A stretch of 64,000 nucleotides of DNA from Rhodoblastus sp963804045 (GTDB lineage Bacteria; Pseudomonadota; Alphaproteobacteria; Rhizobiales; Beijerinckiaceae): the NCBI GenBank assembly GCA_963804045.1, contig CAWDOR010000046.1, forward strand, positions 1 through 64,000. The letters run 5' to 3'. Position numbers and translations under genes: made by a program. The notes under the pieces were generated by a model. The model had not been told where the DNA came from, ran no database searches, and worked only from the letters and a program-made list of their open reading frames with translations. How positions within the stretch are numbered: position 1 is the stretch's first letter; every line of letters starts with the position of its first letter. Below, one piece after another: positions 9,568-19,238 of this stretch.

Positions 9568-12236
9568 TTCGACGCGCCGGGCGTTTCGTCGCGGCCGAAT
9601 ATGAATTTCTGATAGACCAGCCCTATGCCGATCAGCACCGCGCCAAGGCCGATGAAGGACAGGGCGCGCAAGGCCCCGCCGAGAATGGCGAGATCGAAGA
9701 CAAACACTTTCAGGATCGCCAGCAGGATCACAGCCGCCGAGGCGACCCGCGCCTCCAGCGAGCGCCGCAACAGGCCGTAAACCAGCAAAGCCACGCCAAA
9801 AGCCAGCCAGACCGCCGAATAGGCGTAGGTCTCCGCCGGTCCGGTCGGCATTCCCAGGCTGACGACGGAATCATGGAACAGGCGACGCGTCTGGAGCGTG
9901 ACATAGAGAAAGCCCAGGCCCAGCGCCTCGACGCGCAGCAGGCGGACGAACCAGGCCGGGCGGCTGCCCAGGCTGAAATTGGCGAGCAGGGCCGCCGCCG
10001 CCGCCGGCAGGGCGTAGCCGAGCAGCAAGGCGTTGAGCCAGACGCCGCCCTCGACGGGACGATAGACCAGCAGGGGGTTGTGGCGCAGGCCGAGCGCGCC
10101 GGCCGCCAGCGCCGCCGAAATCGCAGCGAAAGCCAGCGAGAAGAAGCGCAGGACAGGGCGCGCGCGCAACGCGTCGAGCCGGGTCAGCACGGCGGAGAAC
10201 CCCAGCGCCGCCAGCGTGTGCAGGCCGATTTCATTCAGGCTGGATTGCGGCGCGAAGGGATCGCCATGGTTCATCGCGTGGCGGATTTCGAAAAACGCCA
10301 GCAGGCCGGAAAAGATCACCGCCAGAATTTCGGCTATTTGCCGAGGCAAATCGTCGCCGCGCCGGCCGAGCTGGCGCGCGGCGAGCGCAAAGCTGGCCGC
10401 CGGAACGCCATAGCCCAACAGCAGTCCGTTGAAGATTGGCGTGGTTCCGAGCCGGTCGCCTTCGATCGAGGGGTCCAACAACAGCCTGAGCGCGATGACC
10501 GCGCCTAGCGCCGTCACGCAGGCGCGCAGCGCGGGAATGTCGAGCCGCGCGTCGACAAACGCCGCGCCCAGCGCCGCCAGCGCCAGGGCGACGGTCAGCG
10601 CGTCCCGGTCGAGCGCGAAACTCAGGCCCAGGGCCAAAGCCGCGAGGCAGGCCGCCGCGCTCAAGCCCAGCGCCAGCCGGTCATGGCGCGTCTCATCGTC
10701 GCGCTGGCGCAGCGCGCGGGCGAAGCCGAGCAGCGCCACTGCGACGGCGGCGGCGGCAAGCGCCAGGGGATCGCTGCTGCGCGCCCAGTCGAGCCGGACA
10801 TAGGCGGCGACCAGCGCCGCCAGAGGCGTCAGCGCCGCGGCCCCGGCGAGGCCGAGCGCCACGGCGCGCGGCGGACGCGCGAGCGTCCACAAGGCGCGGC
10901 CCGCCAATCCCGCCACGCCGGCGGCGGCGAGCGCGGCGAAAGCGACGAACAGACCGTAGGAGGCCGGCTGCGCCAGATCGAAAGGCAGCCGCCGATCTTC
11001 CGCCGGCCAGACCAGTAGCAGGAACGCCAGCGCGGCGCCGGCGCCGAGCGGCAGGCCCGAGGCCAGCAGCGGACGCCGCGCGCCCGCCAGCGCCAGGAGC
11101 GCCAGGAAAAGGCCGGCCTCGAACGCCCAGCCGTCGCCGAAACCGCCGCGTTCGGCGCAAAGGCTGAAGCCGAGCGCGCCCACGGCGGCGAACCCCAGCG
11201 GCCCGGCATGAGCCAGCATCCGGCGCGCTGCGGGTTCAGAAGCGGGACCGCGCCGGTCGAGGACGAAAGCATAAAGCGCAAGGCCGAGCTGGAGCAGCAC
11301 ATGCAGCGGCGCCGCCGTGACGAAATCGGGCTTCGGGCCGGAAGCCAGGGCAAAGGCCCAGAGCGCCGCGCCAACCGTCGCCGCGACCGACAGCCAGGCC
11401 CATTGCCGCAACAGCGCCAGCGCCTGCGCCGCCGCCACGACCACGCCGACATAGAGCAACAAGGGCCAGGGATCGGGCTGCGGCGAGACCACCAGCAGCG
11501 GCGCGGCCAGGGCGCCGGCGAGGCCGAGCCCGGCGATGGCGCGGCCATGCAGCAGGGCGGCGGCCAGTGTGGCCAGACCGGCTGCGCCCAGTGCGACAAA
11601 GGCCAGCGCCGGACCGATAAAACCGTAAAGCGCATGGGCGGCGTAAATCGCGCCGAAACCGGCCACCGCGCCTGCGGCCGTCAGCACCGCCGGCGTCGGC
11701 GTGGCGGCGCCGGCGGTTTCGCGCCGGCGCAGAAATTCGCCGGCGGCGGAGAGGGCGACGGCGAGCAGCAGGCCGAGGGCGACGCGCGCCGCAGGACCGA
11801 AATAGCCCTGTTCGACGGCGTAGCGCACCAGCAGCACGCCACCCAGCGCCAACGCCAGCCCGCCAAGATAAACCACCCAGCGCGTGCCAAGCTCCCGCTC
11901 CAGCGATTTTGGCGCCTGCGCCTGCTTTTCCTGCGGCGGCGATGTCGCCCCGTCCCAAGGGGCGAAGCTTTCCGGCGTCGGCGCGGCTTCGATCTTCCAT
12001 GCCGGCGCCGGCTCGGGCGCCGGTTCCGGTTCGGGTTGCGATTCAAGCGCGGCCGCCGGCTGAACCGGCGGCTTGGACGCGGGCGCCGTAAAACTCTGCA
12101 AGGCCAGCAGTTCCGCGAGCCTGTCCTCCAATTTGCGGACCGCGCGCTCCAGCCGGTCGATGCGTTCGCGTTGCTGGGTCGCCAGAACCAGGACAAAAAT
12201 GGCGAGCAGAATGGCGATGGGCGCGGAAAGAAACAT
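9561..12236 (-). CDS. DUF2339 domain-containing polytopic membrane protein
   Basis: An 891-residue protein. The N-terminus is a membrane segment (APIAILLAIFVLVLATQ), then a short coiled coil (RERIDRLERAVRKLEDRLAE) and a Pro/Ala/Glu-rich linker to about residue 110. The rest is a very long array of hydrophobic helices, probably more than 20, beginning near LGTRWVVYLGGLALALGGV. This is the DUF2339 architecture. The family is uncharacterised, with cell-envelope roles proposed for some members. It ends convergently with the small gene at 9367-9567 and is transcribed away from comEC, which is on the same strand upstream. Confidence 0.88.
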   Translation of the reverse strand: MFLSAPIAILLAIFVLVLATQQRERIDRLERAVRKLEDRLAELLALQSFTAPASKPPVQPAAALESQPEPEPAPEPAPAWKIEAAPTPESFAPWDGATSPPQEKQAQAPKSLERELGTRWVVYLGGLALALGGVLLVRYAVEQGYFGPAARVALGLLLAVALSAAGEFLRRRETAGAATPTPAVLTAAGAVAGFGAIYAAHALYGFIGPALAFVALGAAGLATLAAALLHGRAIAGLGLAGALAAPLLVVSPQPDPWPLLLYVGVVVAAAQALALLRQWAWLSVAATVGAALWAFALASGPKPDFVTAAPLHVLLQLGLALYAFVLDRRGPASEPAARRMLAHAGPLGFAAVGALGFSLCAERGGFGDGWAFEAGLFLALLALAGARRPLLASGLPLGAGAALAFLLLVWPAEDRRLPFDLAQPASYGLFVAFAALAAAGVAGLAGRALWTLARPPRAVALGLAGAAALTPLAALVAAYVRLDWARSSDPLALAAAAVAVALLGFARALRQRDDETRHDRLALGLSAAACLAALALGLSFALDRDALTVALALAALGAAFVDARLDIPALRACVTALGAVIALRLLLDPSIEGDRLGTTPIFNGLLLGYGVPAASFALAARQLGRRGDDLPRQIAEILAVIFSGLLAFFEIRHAMNHGDPFAPQSSLNEIGLHTLAALGFSAVLTRLDALRARPVLRFFSLAFAAISAALAAGALGLRHNPLLVYRPVEGGVWLNALLLGYALPAAAAALLANFSLGSRPAWFVRLLRVEALGLGFLYVTLQTRRLFHDSVVSLGMPTGPAETYAYSAVWLAFGVALLVYGLLRRSLEARVASAAVILLAILKVFVFDLAILGGALRALSFIGLGAVLIGIGLVYQKFIFGRDETPGASNQ

Positions 12237-12325
12237 GGCGAAGATCCGGGTTCATCAATCGAACCGCCGCCAGTGTCGCACGGCCGGCTTTCCCATTCGT
12301 TAGAGAAAGTCTGCTCGGCCCCCCC

Positions 12326-14632
12326 TCAGCCCCCCGCCCCGTCCTCGGCCTCTTCCGGCGCCAGCTCTTCGCCGCGCGCGTCTCGATCCGGCTTCGGCGT
12401 TTCGACCGGCCTGAGCGGCGGGGCGCGGAGTTTTGGGGCTTTCGACCAGGGGCGGTCCTCGCCGGGCGCGCGGGCGGCGCGCCAATCGATCCGCTCGCCG
12501 TCGAAAGCCAGCGTCACCGCGCCGGTTTCCGCCAGTTTCGCCCGGTCCAGGACGATGGGCGCGGCGCAGGAGCGCGGCGCGTAGAGTGGCGACACCACGA
12601 TTTTGGCGCGGGCGCAGTCCTGATGGAACGCCTCGCTCTCCAGCACCAGCGCCACCGGCTCGCCCTGAACGGTCAAAGCCGTGCAGCCCAATTTGTCGCA
12701 TTGTCCGGCGGCCTCGGCGCCGCCGCGCGAATCGGCGTCGGCGCGCAGCCATTGCTCGGCGGCGAAAGCGTTCTTGCGGCGGCCGAGCACCGCCAGTTCG
12801 CCGGAGCTTTCGCGGACGGCGGCGCTGTCGCCGCTCGGGGCGACCGCCAGATCGAATTTCTGCCCGCCGGCGGCGCCCAGCAGCCCCAGCGCCAGCAGCG
12901 GCGCCGCGGTCAGCCGCAACAGCTTGGTCCGCCACAGCAGCAGTGACAGCACCGCGAGGCTTAAACTCGCGATGGACCAGGGGGCGAAGGCCGGCAGCGC
13001 CACATTGGCGCCCGGCGCCGCGCCGATCCAGCGCGCCAGCGTCATGATCGCCTCGATGCCGCCGCCGAGATAGGTCCAGACCGGACCGTCGAGGCCGATG
13101 AGGTAAAGCGCCGAGCCGAGCAGCGCGGCGGGCACGGCGAAAAGCTCGATCACCAGCAGCGTCAAGGGATTGCCGATCAGCACGTAAGGGCTGAGCTCGT
13201 GAAAATCATAGGCCATGAAGGAGGCGGTGGCCGATGTGGCGCAAAAGGTGGCGAACAGCGCGCCGCCAATCCCCGAGCCGGTCTTTTCCGCGAGCCAGCC
13301 GCGCCAGCCGCCGGGCCTGTCGGCCTCGGGCCGCGCCCGCGCGGCCATGCGGCGCTCGTAAACCGCGACCAGGGCGGCCACGGCGGCGAAGGACAGCTGG
13401 AAACTGGCGCCGAGCAAAGCCTCGGGCTCGAAGATCTCCACGGCCAGCGCCGCGAAGGCGAGATTGCGCATGGTCAGCGCCTGGCGTCGCGCCAGCACGG
13501 CGCCGAGCAGGATCAGCGTCATGTAAAGCGCGCGCTCGGAGCCGACCCGCGAACCGGTGAACAGCGCATAGGCGCAGGCCGCGACCATAGCCAGGCCCGC
13601 CGCCCATTTCTTGATCGGATAGTTCAGCGCGAGCCGGGGAAATTGCGCCAGCAGGCCGCGCAGGCCGACAAAGAAAATCCCGGCCACCAGGGTCATCTGC
13701 ACGCCGGATATGGTGACGATGTGAAAAATGCCGGCCTGGCGGATCGTCTCGCGGGCCTTGTCGGAAAGAAAATCGCGCTTGCCCGTCACCATGGCGGCGC
13801 CTATGGCGCCATTGTCGCCGCCTATCGCCCGATAGACCCGCAGGGCCAAAGCGTTGCGGGCGCGATCGATGGCTGCGAAGACTTTTAAGCCCCAGGGGCG
13901 GGCCCCGGCGGTTCGGCGAGCCGCGCGGTCCCCAAAAGGCTGCCGACGGCGCCGATGCGGGCGAAAAAGGCGTCGCGGGCGAAATCATAGCCGCCCGGCA
14001 GCGGCGCATGGGCGGGGGGCAGCAGCCGCGCCTTGGCCTGGATGAAATCGCCGGCGACGAAACCGGGAAAGCCGCGCGTGGTGACGCGCAGGCGATAGGG
14101 CCGCGCGGCCGGGTCGAGCTTTTCGGCGCCGCTCAGCCGCAGCAGGACGCGCGCGCCTTGCGGGCGGTAATCGACCTCCTCGACGAAACCGTCGATCTCG
14201 CCGACATAAATGCGCTCGAGCACCGGCGCCGCGACCCGCAAGGCGCGCAAGCCGCCCAGCGCCTCGCCGGCGAAAAACGCCGCCACGGCGGCCAAGGGCA
14301 GCATCAGCGCGCGGCGGTCGGCGGCGAAAACGGCCAGAGCGGCGAAAAAAACCGCCAGAAGCGCGGTTAACGCCAGGGCCGGCTCGGTCGGCGCCAGCAG
14401 ATAGAGGCAGACGCCGGCGCCGGCGCAGACCGGCAGCCAGAGGAAAAACCGCCTCTGGCTCCATTCCTCCTCCAGCGCCTCGATCAGTTTCGCTCGTGCG
14501 CCGGCCAAGGCGAGCGTCGCGCGCGCAAAAAAACGCTCCGGCGAAAGCCCGCCGGCCCGCTCGGTCAGTTCCTGGGCGCCGCCGCCAAAACTCGCCTCGT
14601 CGATTGCCTCTTTTTTTGCTGGCGCCCGCCAT
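12326..14632 (-). CDS. comEC: ComEC/Rec2 family competence protein (apparent frameshifts)
   Basis: Polytopic inner-membrane channel for single-stranded DNA uptake. The 5' part carries the DUF4131 region (QRRFFLWLPVCAGAG through FVEEVDYRPQGARVLL). The 3' part carries the Competence domain (FHIVTISGVQMTLVAG, GSRVGSERALYM) and a degraded beta-lactamase-like tail. The frame breaks at the GGGG run 13895-13898. One missing base would join EPPGPA to the family-like stretch WGLKVFAAIDRARNALALRVYRAI. The long 5' frame can be read to 14697, but an ATG at 14632 enters the same frame if the T7 run at 14611-14617 has one base too many. I prefer that start. The stop is at 12326. Confidence 0.85.
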
Positions 14633-14699
14633 GTTACACGGACGCGCGCGCCGCAAAACCAACCTGGCGCGCGAAAAACCTCCGAAGGTCTCGCCATTC

Positions 14700-16133
14700 A
14701 TGTCCCAGCTCGTCACGCGTTTCGCCCCCTCGCCCACCGGCTATCTGCATATCGGCGGCGCGCGCACCGCCTTGTTCAACTGGCTTTTGGCGCGCCAGCA
14801 GGGCGGCAAGATGCTGTTGCGCATTGAGGACACCGACCGCGAGCGCTCGACGGAGCCGGCCATCGCCGCGATTCTCGACGGTCTGTCCTGGCTTGGCCTG
14901 ACCTGGGACGAAGAAACGATCTATCAATTCGCCCGCGCCGAACGCCACCGCGAGGTTGCCGAGCAAATGCTGGCCAAGGGCGCCGCCTATAGATGCTACG
15001 CCTCGCCGGCTGAACTCGAGGCCATGCGCGAAAAAGCCCGGGCCGAGGGGCGTCCGCCGCGCTATGACGGCCGCTGGCGGGACTTGGGCGGCGCGCCCGC
15101 CGAGGCCGAGGCCATCGCCGAGGGCCGCAAGCCCGTGGTGCGGCTCAAGGCGCCGCGCGAGGGCGAGACCGTGATTCAGGATCGCGTCCAGGGCGAAGTC
15201 ACCTTCCCCAACAAGGATCTCGACGATCTCATCCTGCTGCGCTCGGATGGAACGCCGACCTATATGCTCGCCGTGGTGGTCGACGATCACGACATGGGCG
15301 TCACCCAGATCATTCGCGGCGACGACCACCTGACCAACGCCGCGCGCCAGACCCATATTTATCAAGCCATGGGCTGGGACATTCCGAGCTTTGCGCATAT
15401 CCCGCTGATCCACGGGGCTGACGGCGCCAAATTGTCGAAACGCCACGGGGCGCTGGGCGTCGACGCCTATCGCGCGCTGGGCTATCTGCCCGAGGCGCTG
15501 CGCAATTATCTGGCGCGGCTCGGCTGGAGCCAGGGCGACCGCGAGTTTTTCTCCACGCCGGAACTGATCGAGGCCTTTTCGCTCGACCAGGTGCATCGCT
15601 CGCCCGCGCGTTTCGACTATGCCAAGCTGGAAAACATGAACGGCCATTTCATGCGCGCGATGGACGATGAGAAATTATTGACCATTTTTGTCGAAACCCT
15701 GCCCTATCTGCCGGGCGGCGAGGACGTGGCGGCGCGGCTCGACCCGGGCAAGAAGGCGCAATTGCTGCGCGCCATGGCCGGGCTCAAGGAGCGCGCCAAA
15801 ACCCTGGTCGAATTGCTCGACGGCGCGCAATTCCTGTTCGCCCAGCGCCCCTTGCCGATGGACGCCAAGGCGGCGGAATTGCTCAAGCCCGAGGGCAAGG
15901 CGCATCTGGCGGCGATTCTGCCGATGCTCAAGGCCTTGCCGGACTGGACGGCGGCCGGCGCCGAGGCGGCCGTGCGCGCCTATGTCGCGGAGACCGGCGC
16001 CAAGCTCGGCCAGGTGGCGCAGCCGCTGCGCGCGGCGCTCACCGGGCGCGCGACCTCGCCGGGAATCTTCGATGTCGTCGAGGTTCTCGGGCGCGAAGAG
16101 GCGCTGGGGCGCATCGCCGACGCCGCCGCGTAA
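14700..16133 (+). CDS. gltX: Glutamate--tRNA ligase, copy 2
   Basis: A 477-residue class I synthetase of the canonical bacterial length. The HIGH motif is PSPTGYLHIGGA, followed by LRIEDTDRERST. The KMSKS motif is AKLSKRHGALG. The C-terminal anticodon-binding helical domain is intact. It differs clearly from copy 1 (for example LSKRHG versus LSKRTG). Alphaproteobacteria often keep two copies, one charging tRNA-Glu and the other tRNA-Gln for the GatCAB route. Which does which cannot be decided here. The start at 14700 (MSQLVTRFAP) gives the normal N-terminus. It is divergent from comEC, followed by gltA. Confidence 0.96.
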   Translation: MSQLVTRFAPSPTGYLHIGGARTALFNWLLARQQGGKMLLRIEDTDRERSTEPAIAAILDGLSWLGLTWDEETIYQFARAERHREVAEQMLAKGAAYRCYASPAELEAMREKARAEGRPPRYDGRWRDLGGAPAEAEAIAEGRKPVVRLKAPREGETVIQDRVQGEVTFPNKDLDDLILLRSDGTPTYMLAVVVDDHDMGVTQIIRGDDHLTNAARQTHIYQAMGWDIPSFAHIPLIHGADGAKLSKRHGALGVDAYRALGYLPEALRNYLARLGWSQGDREFFSTPELIEAFSLDQVHRSPARFDYAKLENMNGHFMRAMDDEKLLTIFVETLPYLPGGEDVAARLDPGKKAQLLRAMAGLKERAKTLVELLDGAQFLFAQRPLPMDAKAAELLKPEGKAHLAAILPMLKALPDWTAAGAEAAVRAYVAETGAKLGQVAQPLRAALTGRATSPGIFDVVEVLGREEALGRIADAAA

Positions 16134-16326
16134 ATCGGCTGCGGCGCCCCATTGGTTTAAGCTGCGTCATCTTGCCCCGGTCCCTTAACTGGGCTACTCA
16201 GTGCGACGCACAATTTGACGCGACTCTACCGTCCGGCCCTCCCGTTTGTTTGCGGTAACAGGCTCGCCCGGGGCGCTCCCCGAACGGCAGACGCGATCTT
16301 GGACCGCTTTTGAAGGGGCGTAGATC

Positions 16327-17613
16327 ATGGGCGATACGGCGAAATTCAATATAGGCGACAAGGCAGTGGACATGCCGGTCAAGCAAGGCTCGATCGGGCC
16401 GGCGGTGGCCGATATCGGCAAGCTCTACGCCCAGACGGGCATGTTCACCTACGATCCGGGCTTCACCTCCACGGCCTCCTGCGAATCGAAGATCACCTAT
16501 ATCGACGGCGACGCCGGCGTGCTGCTTTACCGCGGCTATCCGATCGAGCAGCTGGCCGAAGGCGGCGACTTCCTCGAGACCTGCGATCTGCTGCTCAACG
16601 GCGAACTGCCGAACGCGGCGCAGAAGGCGGAGTTCGACTATCGCATTTCGCGCCACACCATGGTCCATGAGCAGATGGCCCGCTTCTACCAGGGCTTCCG
16701 CCGCGACGCCCATCCGATGGCGGTGATGGTCGCCTGCATCGGCGCGCTCTCGGCCTTCTATCACGATTCCATCGACATCACCGATCCCTGGCAGCGCCAG
16801 GTGGCCACGGTGCGGATCATCGCGAAAATCCCGACCATCGCGGCCATGGCCTATAAGTACAACATCGGCCAGCCCTTCATTTTCCCGAAGAACGACCTGG
16901 ATTACACCTCGAACTTCCTGCGCATGTGCTTCAGCGTCCCCTGCGAGGATTACAAGGTCAATCCGGTGCTGTCGCGGGCGCTGGACCGGATTTTCATCCT
17001 GCACGCCGATCATGAGCAGAACGCCTCGACCTCCACGGTTCGTCTCGCCGGCTCCTCGGGCGCAAATCCCTTCGCCTGCATCGCCGCCGGCATCGCCTGC
17101 CTGTGGGGCCCCGCCCATGGCGGCGCCAATGAAGCGGCGCTGAAGATGCTGACCGAAATCGGCCATGTCGACAATATCCCCAAATTCATCGAAAAGGCCA
17201 AGGACAAGAACGATCCCTTCCGCCTGATGGGTTTTGGCCATCGCGTCTACAAGAACTACGACCCGCGGGCGAAAATCATGGCCAAGACCTGCCATGAAGT
17301 GTTGACCGAACTGGGCATCAAGGACGATCCGCTGCTCGACGTCGCGGTGGAGCTGGAGCGCATCGCGCTGCACGATGAATATTTCATCGAGAAGAAGCTC
17401 TATCCCAACATCGACTTCTACTCGGGCATCACCCTCAAGGCGATGGGCTTCCCGGTGTCGATGTTCACCGTGCTGTTCGCGGTGGCCCGCACCGTCGGCT
17501 GGATCGCCCAGTGGAAGGAAATGATCGAGGATCCGCATCAGAAGATCGGCCGTCCGCGTCAGCTCTACACTGGCGCCCCCGCCCGCGACTATGTGAAGAT
17601 CGCGTCGCGCTGA
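16327..17613 (+). CDS. gltA: Citrate synthase
   Basis: A 428-residue hexameric-type citrate synthase, which condenses oxaloacetate and acetyl-CoA at the entry of the TCA cycle. The active-site stretches are all present: ADHEQNASTST, GPAHGGANEA (catalytic His), GFGHRVYKNYDPR (second His) and NIDFYSGI (catalytic Asp). The length matches the family. A 193-bp non-coding stretch precedes it and must hold its promoter. The following small secreted-protein gene starts one base after the stop, so the two are almost certainly co-transcribed. Confidence 0.98.
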   Translation: MGDTAKFNIGDKAVDMPVKQGSIGPAVADIGKLYAQTGMFTYDPGFTSTASCESKITYIDGDAGVLLYRGYPIEQLAEGGDFLETCDLLLNGELPNAAQKAEFDYRISRHTMVHEQMARFYQGFRRDAHPMAVMVACIGALSAFYHDSIDITDPWQRQVATVRIIAKIPTIAAMAYKYNIGQPFIFPKNDLDYTSNFLRMCFSVPCEDYKVNPVLSRALDRIFILHADHEQNASTSTVRLAGSSGANPFACIAAGIACLWGPAHGGANEAALKMLTEIGHVDNIPKFIEKAKDKNDPFRLMGFGHRVYKNYDPRAKIMAKTCHEVLTELGIKDDPLLDVAVELERIALHDEYFIEKKLYPNIDFYSGITLKAMGFPVSMFTVLFAVARTVGWIAQWKEMIEDPHQKIGRPRQLYTGAPARDYVKIASR

Positions 17614-17614
17614 C

Positions 17615-18139
17615 ATGCGCCTCGCCCTCATCGCGCTTGCCGCCCTCGGCCTGAATTTGGCCGGGGGCGGTCCCGTTTCCGCCCAGCAGCGGCAAAACCC
17701 GGTCGAGGAGAGCGGCGCGCTGGAGCGCGGCCCGGCGCCTTCCCCGGTCAACGACAAGGCTTTCGACTGCCCGGCTTTCAAGACGGTGATCGCCGCCGCG
17801 CCCGACGGATTTGCCAGTTTGCGCGGCGCCGCGAGCCGCGACGAGGAGACGGCGGCGGTCTATGCGGCGGCCCAGCCTTTGTTTGGCGCCTGTGAAATTC
17901 TCGACAAGAAGAAGGTCGGCGAAATTTCCTATTCCTGTCAGGCTTCGAGCCTCGATCTCGCCGACATCAAGGCGACCGTGGACTCCTGCCTGGGCGAGGC
18001 CATGCAGGCCTATGCCAGCAACGAGAACCCCAATACGCCCTATCTGCGCTACAATGTTCCGGTCGCCGGACGTCTGGCGCGGGTGATCGTGTTGAAAACC
18101 TTCGGCAAGGTGACCCTGGCGGTGTTCAACCCGCGCTGA
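17615..18139 (+). CDS. Hypothetical secreted protein downstream of gltA
   Basis: A 174-residue protein with an N-terminal signal peptide (LIALAALGLNLAGGGPVSAQ). Two or three cysteines (DCPAF, GACEILD, YSCQ, DSCLGE) suggest disulfides in the periplasm. The body looks alpha/beta with no motif I can assign to a family. It follows gltA with a TGACATG junction, which implies translational coupling. No function can be read. Confidence 0.7.
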   Translation: MRLALIALAALGLNLAGGGPVSAQQRQNPVEESGALERGPAPSPVNDKAFDCPAFKTVIAAAPDGFASLRGAASRDEETAAVYAAAQPLFGACEILDKKKVGEISYSCQASSLDLADIKATVDSCLGEAMQAYASNENPNTPYLRYNVPVAGRLARVIVLKTFGKVTLAVFNPR

Positions 18140-18292
18140 AAGCGCCCGGCGGGCCAGGCCGCCGGCGCGAGACGATCCGGCGCCTGCCGCCGAAACCGCG
18201 CCCTTCCCCATCGACGCCGCGCGGCGCTTTGGTTATAAGCGCGGACGCGCCTTTGCGCGCGGATTCGCCCAAATTCTCAGCCCGAGGCCCGA

Positions 18293-19060
18293 ATGCCGTC
18301 CTATCTCGACCTTATCGTCCTGGCCGTCATCGTGGTTTCGGCGCTGCTGGCCATGCTGCGCGGCTTTACCCGCGAGGTCATGGCCATTGTGTCCTGGGGC
18401 CTGGCGGCTGGGGCGGCCGTGGCGCTTTACGGCAAGGTCGTTCCGTTCCTGGCCGACGCCAATTCGGCGGTGTTCGTTTCCAAGGAGACGCTGCGGCCCT
18501 ATATCGCCGGCGCGGCGGTGTTCTTCGTCGTGCTCATCCTGGTGTCCATCGTCACCATCCGCATTTCCGACGCCATTCTCAATTCCAAGATCGGCGCGCT
18601 CGACCGCTCGCTCGGCTTCCTGTTCGGCCTGGCGCGCGGCCTGCTGCTTTGCGCCATCGCCTTCATCTTCCTCAACTGGCTGGCGCCCGACGCGCTGGAG
18701 AGCGCGAACTCGGCCTCGGGCGCGCGAAAGGACTGGCTGGCGCATTCCAAGAGCCTGCCGCTGCTGAAAACCACCGGCGACGCGCTGCTCAACCTGCTGC
18801 CCGACGACCCCGAAGGCTTGATCGGCCGCTTCAAGAAGATCAAGCCCGCGGCCGGGCCGGCGGAAGAGGCGCCCGCGGATACGGATTCCGACTCCAAGGC
18901 GGCCCCGCCGACGCCGTCTCCCGCCGCGCCGTCCAAACCGGCGCCCGCCGCGCCGTCCAAGCCGGCGCCCGCAAAACCCGCGGCCAAACCGGGGGCGGGC
19001 AAGGCGGAAAACAACTCGGACAAGCAGAAGCTGGACTCGCTGATGGGCGGCGCGCATTGA
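18293..19060 (+). CDS. cvpA: CvpA family membrane protein
   Basis: A 255-residue protein. Residues 1 to about 150 hold four membrane helices with the CvpA signature (LDLIVLAVIVVSALLAMLRGFTREV, then LGFLFGLARGLLL). The remaining third is a low-complexity Pro/Ala/Lys tail with two copies of APSKPAPA, probably cytoplasmic or periplasmic linker. CvpA was first linked to colicin V production and is implicated in bile or envelope stress and purF expression. It directly precedes purF here as in many proteobacteria, separated by 178 bp. Confidence 0.9.
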   Translation: MPSYLDLIVLAVIVVSALLAMLRGFTREVMAIVSWGLAAGAAVALYGKVVPFLADANSAVFVSKETLRPYIAGAAVFFVVLILVSIVTIRISDAILNSKIGALDRSLGFLFGLARGLLLCAIAFIFLNWLAPDALESANSASGARKDWLAHSKSLPLLKTTGDALLNLLPDDPEGLIGRFKKIKPAAGPAEEAPADTDSDSKAAPPTPSPAAPSKPAPAAPSKPAPAKPAAKPGAGKAENNSDKQKLDSLMGGAH

Positions 19061-19238
19061 CCGACAATCGCCAGTGAATTGACGCGCGGGCGTTTTCTTC
19101 ATCCATCTGGGGATGAATTTTTTGTGACCCCTTCCTATTTGCGCGATTGCGGTCTATTCAGCTTGCCAACTCAACCGGGCTCGTTTCGAACCCATTTCGC
19201 GCGCCGTTGGGCCCGGCGCGCGCATCGGGAGTTCCGCC

